NCBI GenBank assembly: GCA_026125385.1
Contig: JAHCLG010000029.1
Location: forward strand, 1 to 34,309
Reading direction: 5' to 3'
DNA: 34,309 nucleotides
Source: Legionellales bacterium
Lineage (GTDB): Bacteria; Pseudomonadota; Gammaproteobacteria; JAHCLG01
Numbering within the stretch: position 1 is the stretch's first letter; every line of letters starts with the position of its first letter. Positions 1 through 7,965 of this stretch are shown one piece after another. Both the position numbers and the translations under genes were made by a program. Below the pieces are notes generated by a model. That model did no database searches, was not told the DNA's origin, and worked only from the letters and a program-made list of their open reading frames with translations.

Positions 1-2
1 AT

Positions 3-332
3 AATTTAAATTATTTTACTGAAGCTAAAAAACATCAATTGTTGGAAGAGTTTAACTGCAAACTTACCGACCTTCCTAAGGCTACCTTTAAAAATCAGGC
101 AGTGAATTATTCTTTTTTATCGTATGAATGTAGTCAATTTAATCGCAGCGGCTATATTCTAATGATTGATGCTCATGATAATAAGCTTTATAGCATCACT
201 TATGAATTTCGTACTCCCACTCTTAACCAACAACAAGAAAAAGAAGCCGTGGATTTTTACTCCAAGCTGATGGTGTGCGATCATCAGTCGAATGATTGCA
301 GAACTATGGGTGAGAAAGCAGGTGATCGATAA
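3..332 (+). CDS. Hypothetical protein, 5' end outside the window
   Basis: The frame is open from the first bases of the window through the TTG codon at 39, so this is the 3' part of a longer gene rather than a small ORF starting at 39. The visible part, about 109 residues, is soluble, with mixed charge and two cysteines near the end (C88 and C95 of the conceptual 39-332 product). I see no signal peptide, membrane segment or motif I recognise. Its last 29 bases overlap a possible small convergent ORF on the other strand. Function unknown. Confidence 0.55.
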   Translation, partial: NLNYFTEAKKHQLLEEFNCKLTDLPKATFKNQAVNYSFLSYECSQFNRSGYILMIDAHDNKLYSITYEFRTPTLNQQQEKEAVDFYSKLMVCDHQSNDCRTMGEKAGDR

Positions 333-444
333 TTTTTTCGCCAGCATGAATTAATTCATTTTGAGCAGGAGTTTCGCCCTTGTGCCAAACTCCTATTAAT
401 TTTAAATGCCCCAGCGGTGGGTTAATAATTAAAATGGATTTCAT
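304..444 (-). CDS. Possible small ORF, 46 residues
   Basis: This ORF starts with ATG at 444 (MKSILIINPP...) and ends with TAG at 304, converging on the end of the preceding gene with a 29-base overlap. A GGAG sequence lies 7 bases before the ATG, which is the main reason to list it. The product has a hydrophobic start followed by a charged, histidine-containing tail, and I recognise no family. It could be the remnant of a longer gene. A TATAAT box at 459-464 is too close to the ribosome site to be a convincing promoter. Confidence 0.3.
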   Translation of the reverse strand: MKSILIINPPLGHLKLIGVWHKGETPAQNELIHAGEKIIDHLLSHP

Positions 445-675
445 CGTCTCACTCCAGAATTATAACTAGGTAATTTTTTCGTTAATACGGGAGTTGGATG
501 ACTTACCGTCCGGTCTTATTTACTTATTTTATGCCTTTACTAAATAAAACCAAAGAGAAGACTAAGAGGATGACCAGAAAATGTAGTTCATTATTCTTCT
601 GTGTGACTAGTATTTTATCATTGTTTCTGTTTAAATTAAGCACAAATCAACTTTAATAATAAGAAAAGTAATTTT
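445..675. other. Intergenic region before the Ser-rich bZIP-like gene
   Basis: These 231 bases contain no convincing gene. A 28-codon hydrophobic ORF (570-656) has a purine-rich stretch touching its ATG and ends 19 bases before the next gene, but it is too short to call. I see no clear sigma-70 promoter, although one for the next gene should lie here. Confidence 0.4.
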
Positions 676-2880
676 ATGAAATACAACTACGATGAACCAA
701 CGAAAATTTTAACCATAACCTTTCAAGATCACACAGAAAAAGAAAGTTATGATCAAGATGTCTTACATACCGAGATTCTAAGTTCAATGAAAAATAATGA
801 TGCTCTGGTATTTTCCATTGAATTTAATAACAAAAACAAGGATGAAATACAAACTATTTTAAAAAATTTGGATAACCTTAAAGCCCTTAAACAGGCTACT
901 GTGAACCCCTTAAATCTCGATAGAAGTCTATCAACAGATCTTACATCAGTATTGGACAACCTTGTTCAACCTCCTACTAGAACACTAAGTACTGGATTAT
1001 TTAATAGCACCTATGCTGATGAGATCGCTCTTCTTGATACTGCCGTCCCAAATTCTCCACTTTATTTAACCCCCCCGCTTACCTCACATCCCACATCTTC
1101 GTACAGTCCTGATTTAACAAACCACAACATGGTTAATGCAAAACCTTTTGGAGTAAGCTTATCTAGTTCTTCAATGCCGCAATTAAACAGTCCATTTCAA
1201 AGTTCTATTTCAATAACAGCATTACCACACATCTCTAATTTTCCAACTTTATCTTCCAGCAGTAATGGCAGCAATATTTCTTCATCATCAGTTGATAATT
1301 CAACCCCCAGCCATCTTTCCCCCACCCCAGCCCAACCTCTGCTGCAAGATCAAAATAATACTACAGACTCTTCACTTCCTAAAAGAAAACAAAGGCTGAG
1401 TGACAGCCCATTCGTAAAGAATTGTATAACTATATTAGACCAAATACATCCTACTCAAAAACGAGGGCGAAAACTTAAGAATGTTCACGGTATAAATCAA
1501 GAACCTAAACTTAATCTTAATCTTAAAGCAGCCCGTAGGTATCGAGAAAGAAATAAAGCTTTGGACATTATTAGAGCCAAAGGAGCCATTGGACTTGATA
1601 CAGAACAACAAGCTCTAAAAGCTGAAAATGATATTTTAACAGGCAAAAAAACTGACAGTCAGAAAAAACTAACTGATTCAATGGCGAGACTTAGTGAGGC
1701 TGAAAATAGGTTAGAACTTACTAAAGCAGAATTGGACAATATAAAAATTTTACTGCCTAACCTAATAGACGGCAATGAAGTGGGAATTTGCTTAAACGGT
1801 CCATTACATAAAAAAGTTTGCGTAAATCAGCTCATATCCTCATCCTCATCCTCATCCTCATCTTCAAGCACATCAATACCAACTCTAAGGGAAAACATGC
1901 CCATTAATTCAAAAACACACTATCAAAATGGGAGTAATTTAAATTTTAATCCGATTAACCTATACGACTCATATGCTGCCTCGAGAGATAATAATGAGGT
2001 TTGGGAAGCATTAGGTGAGCTTACTGAAAACAGTGATAACCTATTGGCTGATGGAGGGGGGCCATTTCATTCTTCAACCTTGTCATCCAGTAATAATGCC
2101 AATAATATTTCTTACTCATTACCCGTGGATCATTCTCCAGAACCTCCAGAAGACCAAGATAGTACTACAGAATCTTCAGAGCATGATGATAAAAATTCGT
2201 TATATGCTCATCCACTCATAAAAAGTTGTATAGAGAGGGCAAATAAAAAACTTTCTTCACACCCATCACTTCAATCTATTAGTACTCAAAAAAATATTTC
2301 CAATAAAGAACGCTCACGAATAGAAACTGCTGCATATCGTCTAAAAAATACAACTATACAGCAGGAGATAAATGATACTGGCACTAGACTTACTGAAGAA
2401 GTAGAAACTCTAGAAAAGCAAAATGCCAGCCATAAGACAGAAATAACAACTTTAGAAATTCAAATTGCCGCGACTGAAAAGCAGATGGAATCTACTCAAG
2501 CAGAGCTTAATTGTGTTCAAGAAGAGCTTAGTCGGGTTCAAGCAGAACTGCACAGTATGAATAATATAACGCCTAGCTTGATAGAGAAAACCTCAAGATT
2601 AATTTCATCTATAGGACTATTTAGAACTAACCAAGCAGAAACTATAGCTTCTCCACAAAGCACTCGAACTGAGTTCAGTACAAGCACAAGTGCAAACACA
2701 AGCACAGGCACACTTTCAACTTCACAAAAGAATTCTTTCTTTGATAGCCCATTACCTAATATTCAAAATTGTTCCTCGTCGTCCGGCTCAATAGCTTTAG
2801 ATAAAAGGCTGCATAAATCTGATAGTAACCCAAAAACAACAATGTCCACAAGAAAACGTAAAGCCCCGGATTGTCCATGA
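676..2880 (+). CDS. Ser-rich protein with two bZIP-like modules (putative nuclear effector)
   Basis: This is a 734-residue protein with no signal peptide or membrane segment. Residues 1-75 are a charged N-terminal part. Residues 100-235 and 385-505 are low-complexity Ser/Thr/Pro/Asn-rich, including an 11-Ser run at 388-398. The first module has N282-x7-R290 with A285 A286 R287 R288, the hallmark of a eukaryotic bZIP basic region. It is followed by leucines L307, L314, L321 and, after a phase shift, L332, L339, L346, L353 and L360. The second module (about 548-626) has AAYRLK at 552-557, but Ile549 replaces the usual Asn; its hydrophobic heptad positions are 590, 597, 604, 611, 618 and 625. 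Basic clusters resembling nuclear localisation signals are PKRKQR (235-240), KRGRK (262-266) and RKRK (726-729). The two modules look like an internal duplication. I infer a host-directed, possibly nuclear, effector. An ordinary coiled-coil structural protein is the alternative. The ATG at 676 has only a weak upstream AAGAAAAG. Confidence 0.6.
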   Translation: MKYNYDEPTKILTITFQDHTEKESYDQDVLHTEILSSMKNNDALVFSIEFNNKNKDEIQTILKNLDNLKALKQATVNPLNLDRSLSTDLTSVLDNLVQPPTRTLSTGLFNSTYADEIALLDTAVPNSPLYLTPPLTSHPTSSYSPDLTNHNMVNAKPFGVSLSSSSMPQLNSPFQSSISITALPHISNFPTLSSSSNGSNISSSSVDNSTPSHLSPTPAQPLLQDQNNTTDSSLPKRKQRLSDSPFVKNCITILDQIHPTQKRGRKLKNVHGINQEPKLNLNLKAARRYRERNKALDIIRAKGAIGLDTEQQALKAENDILTGKKTDSQKKLTDSMARLSEAENRLELTKAELDNIKILLPNLIDGNEVGICLNGPLHKKVCVNQLISSSSSSSSSSSTSIPTLRENMPINSKTHYQNGSNLNFNPINLYDSYAASRDNNEVWEALGELTENSDNLLADGGGPFHSSTLSSSNNANNISYSLPVDHSPEPPEDQDSTTESSEHDDKNSLYAHPLIKSCIERANKKLSSHPSLQSISTQKNISNKERSRIETAAYRLKNTTIQQEINDTGTRLTEEVETLEKQNASHKTEITTLEIQIAATEKQMESTQAELNCVQEELSRVQAELHSMNNITPSLIEKTSRLISSIGLFRTNQAETIASPQSTRTEFSTSTSANTSTGTLSTSQKNSFFDSPLPNIQNCSSSSGSIALDKRLHKSDSNPKTTMSTRKRKAPDCP
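1837..1866 (+). repeat. Hexanucleotide tandem repeat encoding poly-Ser
   Basis: TCCTCA occurs four times in a row (1837-1860), followed by one imperfect copy, TCTTCA. It encodes most of the 11-Ser run. The 6-base unit stays in frame, so copy-number changes would alter linker length without breaking the gene. Confidence 0.8.
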
Positions 2881-2980
2881 ATATAAAAAGAACTGTCTCC
2901 AGCATTTTTTTAAGAATTGACTCCTCATAAAAAAATAGGCGATTATTTATTGGCTACCAACGTAACATAAGGATTAATCC

Positions 2981-3418
2981 ATGACTCTCCAAGTGAAAGG
3001 CTTAAGTCATCTGACTTTCATCTGCAAAGATTTAGAAAAAACAGCAGCGATATTTCAAGATGTGTTAGGAGCCAACGAAATTTATTGCAGTGGCGATAAA
3101 AAATTTTCGCTGGCAAAAGAAAAATTTTTTCGTTTAGCAGATATTTGGATTGCGATCATGGAAGGTGAATCAATTGAAAAAACATATAATCATGTGGCGT
3201 TACGGGTTAATGCGGATGAACTCGAACAATTTGCAGCAAAGATACGCGCTTATGGTTTAACTATTTTGAAAGACCGTAAGCGCAACGAAGCAGAGGGAAA
3301 ATCATTGTATTTTTATGATTATGATAACCATCTATTTGAATTGCACACAGGTGATTTAGAAACACGATTAGCATTTTATCAACTCCAACAAGACTCCGTC
3401 ATCAAGCATGTACCATAA
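2981..3418 (+). CDS. fosX: FosX-type fosfomycin resistance hydrolase (VOC family)
   Basis: This 145-residue protein is a single vicinal-oxygen-chelate fold made of two half-domains, the usual length for FosX. It should open the fosfomycin epoxide with water in the cytoplasm, protecting MurA. Metal ligands are H10 (GLSHLTF), H71 (YNHVALRV) and E120 (HLFELHTG). E47 in SLAKEKFF matches the FosX general base (Glu44 of the Listeria enzyme), which points to FosX rather than the thiol-dependent FosA or FosB. The stretches SGDKKFSLAKEKFF and LYFYDYDNHLFELH closely resemble FosX as I remember it. An AAGGA lies 7 bases before the ATG. The gene stands alone between unrelated genes. The family call is firm; real fosfomycin resistance is inferred. 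Confidence 0.88.
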   Translation: MTLQVKGLSHLTFICKDLEKTAAIFQDVLGANEIYCSGDKKFSLAKEKFFRLADIWIAIMEGESIEKTYNHVALRVNADELEQFAAKIRAYGLTILKDRKRNEAEGKSLYFYDYDNHLFELHTGDLETRLAFYQLQQDSVIKHVP

Positions 3419-3436
3419 TGATTATTCATGCGTGTA

Positions 3437-3468
3437 ATTTACCGTAAATTAGATAATTCACGGTAAAT
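3437..3468 (+). terminator. Hairpin after fosX, possible terminator
   Basis: ATTTACCGT (3437-3445) and ACGGTAAAT (3460-3468) form a 9-bp stem with a 14-base loop, 18 bases after the fosX stop. The following AATAATTT is a poor U-tract, so termination is only likely. Confidence 0.4.
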
Positions 3469-3479
3469 AATTTAACAGG

Positions 3480-3522
3480 TTGACACCGTAGACTAAACGC
3501 TTTAGTATTTTTTAAAAAATAC
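3480..3522 (+). promoter_or_regulatory. Promoter of the acetolactate decarboxylase gene with overlapping palindrome
   Basis: TTGACA (3480-3485) is followed after 17 bases by TAGTAT (3503-3508). A perfect 18-bp AT palindrome, GTATTTTTTAAAAAATAC (3505-3522), covers the -10 end and the expected start point. It may be an operator or only an AT-rich hairpin. Confidence 0.55.
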
Positions 3523-3539
3523 GATTAGGAAATAACACA

Positions 3540-4331
3540 ATGTCAACCATAAAATCGTTTTTGTTTATATATTTTTCAGTATTTTTAATATTAACCCTTC
3601 AAGTTCAAGCTGCCACGGTTTATCAAGTCTCAACAGTGAATGCCTTAATTGCTGGATTATTTCAGGGTGCAGTTAATTTTTCCACGCTGGCAAAACATGG
3701 CGATTTTGGCATTGGTTCGGTAAATAATATGGATGGTGAATTAATTGCCATCGATGGGAAATTTTATCGTATTTCTCCTAATGGGAAAATGAATCTTATT
3801 CCGCCATCACAAACCACACCTTATGCAATTGTGACTTTTTTCAAACCGACAGAACATTTTAATGTTGATCACATCACCTCATATAAACAATTAATCGACG
3901 TACTGAATCAACATATCACGAATCGTAATATTCCATGGGCAATTCGCATTACCGGATTTTATCCTTATTTGCAATTACGCGCCGTTCGCGGTGCCAAACC
4001 GCCCTACCCCTCTTTTACTAAACTGGCTGAAAAGCAAGCATTATTTAAACTACACGATAAAAAAGGTGATGGAGTAGGGTTTTTCTATCCGGTGTATTTA
4101 AGCAAACTGAATACGCCAGGTTATCATATTCATTTTATCACCGACGATCGCACTACCGGCGGACACATTTTACAAACTCAAATTAAATCGGCCGTGATTG
4201 AATTAATGCCTTTAGTTAATTTAGAAATTGCGTTTCCTAATACTGAGGCATTTAAAAATAGCACAGCCCTCGATAAGAATAATCGAGATTTATTTGTAAA
4301 AAACTTTGGCGATGGTGTGCAGTTACATTAG
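3540..4331 (+). CDS. budA: Alpha-acetolactate decarboxylase, exported
   Basis: This 263-residue protein matches the alpha-acetolactate decarboxylase family (BudA/AlsD), which converts 2-acetolactate to acetoin and CO2. The zinc ligands are visible as H196, H198 and H209 in YHIHF...TGGHIL. The family's active-site Glu and Arg fit E67 (DGELIA) and R150 (AVRGAKPP), and KHGDFGIG (52-59) is typical. The N-terminus has a positively charged start and a hydrophobic stretch (residues 6-20) ending at QVQA-ATV, a convincing signal peptide with cleavage after A24. The enzyme is therefore probably periplasmic or secreted, whereas the enteric enzyme is cytoplasmic. AGGA lies about 9 bases before the ATG. 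No acetolactate synthase gene is adjacent, so its role in this organism is open. Confidence 0.85.
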   Translation: MSTIKSFLFIYFSVFLILTLQVQAATVYQVSTVNALIAGLFQGAVNFSTLAKHGDFGIGSVNNMDGELIAIDGKFYRISPNGKMNLIPPSQTTPYAIVTFFKPTEHFNVDHITSYKQLIDVLNQHITNRNIPWAIRITGFYPYLQLRAVRGAKPPYPSFTKLAEKQALFKLHDKKGDGVGFFYPVYLSKLNTPGYHIHFITDDRTTGGHILQTQIKSAVIELMPLVNLEIAFPNTEAFKNSTALDKNNRDLFVKNFGDGVQLH

Positions 4332-4636
4332 ATTATCGAAATCTGCCGTGATAATTTACCGAGCCTTAATTTCTAAACACGCGCACGCTGTTTCTATTAA
4401 AAAACAAGACACGAAACGCGAAAAAATCAATGCAAAATATTACACACAGTAAAATTATCAATCGGCCTTAAAAACCGAACGACTGTTAACTGCCTCGCTA
4501 AATTTTATGGTGTTTTTTACTTAGAAATCGAGTATGATACGCACTGACTTAAATGTTAAGTCAGGATTTTCAAAAGGATTGAAAATTATTAAGGAAACGG
4601 ATGTAATATTTTTTGAAAAATAATGGAGATATAATT
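4332..4636. other. Intergenic region before the poly-Ser gene
   Basis: I see no gene in these 305 bases. The right part holds a TATGAT box (4533-4538) without a good -35 partner, and the perfect hairpin listed separately. The left part shows nothing recognisable. Confidence 0.5.
4544..4564 (+). promoter_or_regulatory. Perfect 9-bp inverted repeat downstream of a -10-like box
   Basis: CTGACTTAA, ATG and TTAAGTCAG form a 9-bp stem with a 3-base loop, starting 6 bases after TATGAT (4533-4538) and ending 72 bases before the start of the 618-residue protein. It could be a repressor site at the transcription start or a 5' RNA hairpin. Confidence 0.35.
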
Positions 4637-6493
4637 ATGGCAGAACGTAGTGAATCAGAATTAGCACAAGAAGCACAAAACATAACAGCACTTAAAACTG
4701 AGATGATTGCAGAGGCAATTACTACAGTAACAATTGGACAATCTGATAAGATAAATGAATTTTTGAAGAAAAAAGAATTAACTAAAAATGAAAAAGCACA
4801 GGCCTTTTATTATAAATTCGCCCTACTTGCTATCAAAGATTTAGTAGAAAATGATGAAAATATTGTAATTAATGAACAACAGATAGAAGCCATTGAAAAA
4901 TTTATCGGGGCTAATCTACCAGATGATTTATTTGCTCTACTGGATGGCTACACAACCACACTTGAAAATGCTGATAAGAAGCGCACACAAACGCATCAAC
5001 TTTTCTTTCAACAAGATCCCAGCACTCACTTAATGGTAGCTATTTATCATAATAAAAAATGGCTAATGCCCTATGATGTAAGATTTATGGGCCAGGCAAA
5101 AGTTAATAAAGGTGGTGCCGATGCTCAACCTGAAAAATCTTTCACTGAAAATGGCTTTAAGAGAGTTCTTGCCGAATCAGCACTCTTAAAAGCTCACGAA
5201 ACTGAGCTAGTACCTCTTGGTTCAATTGCTTTAAGAGCAAGCATTGCCGAAAGTCAACAAGATAGCGTTAAAATAGGTGACAAAGAATTCCCTGTTCATC
5301 ATGGCTTTATCACGGGCTCTATGAATGCCATTCTCAATAAAGAGTTAACTCAAGAAGAACTTGAACAGTCAAGATTAGTACAAGCTGAAAGAGATTTTAG
5401 AGCTTATCATTTAGTAAAACTTTTACCTGGGTTACCCCGTAAAGTTAGCGAAAAAGTAACACAAGAAGATGTAGAAAGTGATATTAAAAATCTTTCTGCG
5501 GTTCGCGAAACTGCGCTTAATAAATTAGCGGCTACAATAGATGCGCTTGATAATAATGATGTGGATATTGATTTAACTAAATTAAAAACCATCTTTGATG
5601 CTTTTTCCAAAGCCTATTCAGAAGACGTTAACAGTAAAATCACAAAAGATTTACATAAACAATTTCTAGATATCGCCCAAAAAGGAACTGAATTTGTAAT
5701 TGAAACCGATGTGGAAGTTGCCAAAAATAAAAAAGTAAAATTACCCGTGAGCGCGCGTGGTTATCAACCGTTAATGCCTACTTTAAACACTATTGTTGAT
5801 TCAGCAACTAACAAATCACCCTCCTTCATTGCCCAGCCTGCAGCCTCAGTACCTTACTATGTAATGGACATTGAAACAGGTAAGATACGACTAAATGATA
5901 ACGGAAAACATACTCTAGGATATTTAACTGCCAAATCTTTTTCTCCCAGCATTAAAAGCATGGCTCCAGCGGTTGGCCATGATGCATATGTATTAACTTA
6001 TATTTCTTCAAAAGGAATAGATCCCAATACTGCTGCTCAATTGATACATTTATCTACGAAGCCTCAATTTTCAACTTTTTTAACGGAGTTAAATAATTCC
6101 ACGTTAACTTCTTTGCAGGTGAAAGGTATTATCAATGGAATTTGCAAAAATACTGTGACTATGGAATCTGTTTCTGATCAATTAGAAAAACAAAGACTAC
6201 AAAATGAAGAAGCAATAGAAGCATTATTAAAATCATGTGGTTCAGATCTAAGTGTTAGTAGCTCAATTAGCTCTTCATCAGCTTCTACTAGCTCCAGTAG
6301 CTCCTCAAGCTCATCTTCTTTGTCTCGCATTGCCCACTATACAGCTACGTTTGGCTCATTTAGCACATCAAACACTAGTACCTCTGCTGGAAGTTCTTCG
6401 TCGTCGAGTTCTAGTCTTACTACTGCAAGCTCTTCTTCCTCGTCAAGTAGTTCTAGCAGCCTAAAACCTAGTCCCTCATCAAAGCAATTATAG
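4637..6493 (+). CDS. Hypothetical protein with poly-Ser C-terminal tails
   Basis: I take the ATG at 4637 as start because GGAG lies 8 bases upstream; the in-frame TTG at 4613 has no such site. The product is 618 residues with no signal peptide or membrane helix. About the first 540 residues are soluble, charged and mainly helical in character, with no domain I recognise. The last 75 or so residues are almost pure Ser with some Ala, Thr and Leu, in three runs separated by short linkers such as SRIAHYTATFGSF. The Ser codons are mixed, so selection rather than simple slippage keeps the tract. The bias resembles the 734-residue protein upstream, and both may be secreted effectors; this is inference. 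A strong hairpin terminator follows. Confidence 0.6.
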   Translation: MAERSESELAQEAQNITALKTEMIAEAITTVTIGQSDKINEFLKKKELTKNEKAQAFYYKFALLAIKDLVENDENIVINEQQIEAIEKFIGANLPDDLFALLDGYTTTLENADKKRTQTHQLFFQQDPSTHLMVAIYHNKKWLMPYDVRFMGQAKVNKGGADAQPEKSFTENGFKRVLAESALLKAHETELVPLGSIALRASIAESQQDSVKIGDKEFPVHHGFITGSMNAILNKELTQEELEQSRLVQAERDFRAYHLVKLLPGLPRKVSEKVTQEDVESDIKNLSAVRETALNKLAATIDALDNNDVDIDLTKLKTIFDAFSKAYSEDVNSKITKDLHKQFLDIAQKGTEFVIETDVEVAKNKKVKLPVSARGYQPLMPTLNTIVDSATNKSPSFIAQPAASVPYYVMDIETGKIRLNDNGKHTLGYLTAKSFSPSIKSMAPAVGHDAYVLTYISSKGIDPNTAAQLIHLSTKPQFSTFLTELNNSTLTSLQVKGIINGICKNTVTMESVSDQLEKQRLQNEEAIEALLKSCGSDLSVSSSISSSSASTSSSSSSSSSSLSRIAHYTATFGSFSTSNTSTSAGSSSSSSSSLTTASSSSSSSSSSSLKPSPSSKQL

Positions 6494-6509
6494 TTAATTA
6501 GCTAAGCTC

Positions 6510-6542
6510 AATCCACCAGCATATTCAAAGTGCTGGTGGATT
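6510..6542 (+). terminator. Rho-independent terminator after the poly-Ser gene
   Basis: AATCCACCAGCA and TGCTGGTGGATT form a perfect 12-bp stem with a 9-base loop, 16 bases after the stop codon, followed by a T-rich stretch (TGTGATTT). Confidence 0.75.
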
Positions 6543-6571
6543 TGTGATTTCAATATAATAGGAAAAACATT

Positions 6572-6925
6572 ATGTCAAACCGTCGCCAGCAGAGAGCACA
6601 CACTCAACAGCCAATCACACCCCATGTTAATCCTCAACCCAGTCTTTTGGCGAACGCTTGTCGTCAATTGACGATGTTTACTACGGCAACATTTGCGGGT
6701 GGCACAGCCGGTTATTTCGGCGCAAAAAATTTCTTCCAGGGTAATCTCACGTTTAGCGTTGTTCATTATGTTTCATTAATAGGATGGTATCAAACGTTCA
6801 AAGATGAGCCGACCGGCAGTGCTGGATACATTACTGGCGCATTATTTGGAAGCCTTTTCGGATTTATTGCTAATAACTCTACAATGAATAGTGATGGTAA
6901 TAAAATAAAACCTGGTTCGTTTTAA
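6572..6925 (+). CDS. Small hypothetical membrane protein
   Basis: This is a 117-residue protein. The first 30 residues are polar and rich in Gln, Arg and Pro. They are followed by two or three hydrophobic, glycine-containing segments at about 35-52 (TATFAGGTAGYFGAKNFF), 60-73 and 82-100 (GYITGALFGSLFGFIAN), and then a polar tail. The small-residue packing motifs suggest membrane hairpins. AGGA lies about 8 bases before the ATG. It sits just after the terminator of the poly-Ser gene and converges with lpxC. I do not recognise a family. Confidence 0.5.
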   Translation: MSNRRQQRAHTQQPITPHVNPQPSLLANACRQLTMFTTATFAGGTAGYFGAKNFFQGNLTFSVVHYVSLIGWYQTFKDEPTGSAGYITGALFGSLFGFIANNSTMNSDGNKIKPGSF

Positions 6926-6968
6926 ATATCGCTATTTCGGTTTAGCATACAAGCAATTACTCTTGCTG

Positions 6969-7032
6969 TGCTTAGCACTCAAAATCAACGTTTTTTGATC
7001 CACGTGCGGGAATTTTGAACCAGCGCTAAGCA
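6969..7032. terminator. Inverted repeats between convergent genes, weak terminator candidate
   Basis: TGCTTAGC (6969-6976) pairs with GCTAAGCA (7025-7032), and between them ATCAACGTTTTTTGAT can form a short hairpin with a T-run. The gap lies between two convergent genes, where a shared terminator would be expected. None of the stems is strong. Confidence 0.25.
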
Positions 7033-7053
7033 GAGCAGCAATTGCAATCTTTT

Positions 7054-7965
7054 TTAAGCCAGCGATTCCATCCGACTATACGCCACAGGTACTGTTTTCA
7101 CATCGTCAAAGGTGACGTATTCCCAAGCGTCTGGGGTGGCGAGTAATTTTTTCAATAATTGGTTATTGAGTGAGTGACCGGATTTAAAGCCTTCAAATTC
7201 GCCGATGATGCTTGAGCCTAATAAATAAAGATCGCCAATGGCATCGAGGATTTTATGTTTGACGAATTCATCGTCGTAGCGCAAACCGTCTTCGTTTAAA
7301 ATACGAAAATCATCTACTACAATCGCATTATCCAAACTTCCACCCAGCGCAAGATTTTTTTCGCGCAAATATTCGTATTCCGACATAAAACCATAGGTGC
7401 GCGCGCGTGAAACTTCTTTGACATACGATAACGCTGAAAAATCGAAGGCCACATGATTATTGCGATGGCGAAATACTGGATGATCATATTCAATGGTAAA
7501 AGCGATTTTAAAGCCATCGTAAGGTTTAATATACGCCCAACGATCGCCATCTTGAATTTTAATTTTGCGTTTAATTTTTATAAATTTTTTCAAGGCATTT
7601 TGTTCGGCAATACCCGCAGATTGAATTAAAAAGACAAACGGTGCGGCACTCCCATCCATAATCGGTACTTCATTCGCGGTGAGGTCGACATAAGCATTAT
7701 CTACCCCTAAACCTGCGAAGGCCGATAATAAATGTTCGACCGTGGCAATAGTGACTCCATTCACGGCCAAGGTGGTGGACATCACAGTGCTACCGACATG
7801 TTCATTTAATGCGGGAATTTCAACCACAGGATTTAAATCGACACGACGAAAAATAATGCCGGTATTTTCAGGTGCGGGTCTCAAGGTTAAATAGACTTTT
7901 TGTCCGCTGTGTACTCCAACTCCCGTTGCCTTAATAATGTTTTTCAATGTGCGTTGTTTTATCAT
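7054..7965 (-). CDS. lpxC: UDP-3-O-acyl-N-acetylglucosamine deacetylase
   Basis: LpxC is the zinc amidase of the first committed step of lipid A synthesis, in the cytoplasm. The length, 303 residues, is normal. Zinc ligands are H78 (VEHLLSAF), H237 and D241 ([10 protein letters not shown]); the general base region E77 and the catalytic H264 (SGHSLNN) are present, as is the substrate-tunnel region around [12 protein letters not shown]. In many gammaproteobacteria lpxC directly follows ftsZ. Here an islet of about 7 kb lies between them, and lpxC has its own promoter about 170 bases upstream. The ATG at 7965 is preceded by AAGG at a slightly long spacing. Confidence 0.97.
   Translation of the reverse strand: MIKQRTLKNIIKATGVGVHSGQKVYLTLRPAPENTGIIFRRVDLNPVVEIPALNEHVGSTVMSTTLAVNGVTIATVEHLLSAFAGLGVDNAYVDLTANEVPIMDGSAAPFVFLIQSAGIAEQNALKKFIKIKRKIKIQDGDRWAYIKPYDGFKIAFTIEYDHPVFRHRNNHVAFDFSALSYVKEVSRARTYGFMSEYEYLREKNLALGGSLDNAIVVDDFRILNEDGLRYDDEFVKHKILDAIGDLYLLGSSIIGEFEGFKSGHSLNNQLLKKLLATPDAWEYVTFDDVKTVPVAYSRMESLA

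Noticed and set aside
459-464. TATAAT on the minus strand as promoter of the 46-codon ORF
   Set aside because: The -35 region is poor and the start point would fall on the ribosome site itself.
570-656. 28-codon hydrophobic ORF before the 734-residue protein gene
   Set aside because: It is very short, its purine-rich stretch touches the ATG instead of lying 5-9 bases away, and nothing else supports it.
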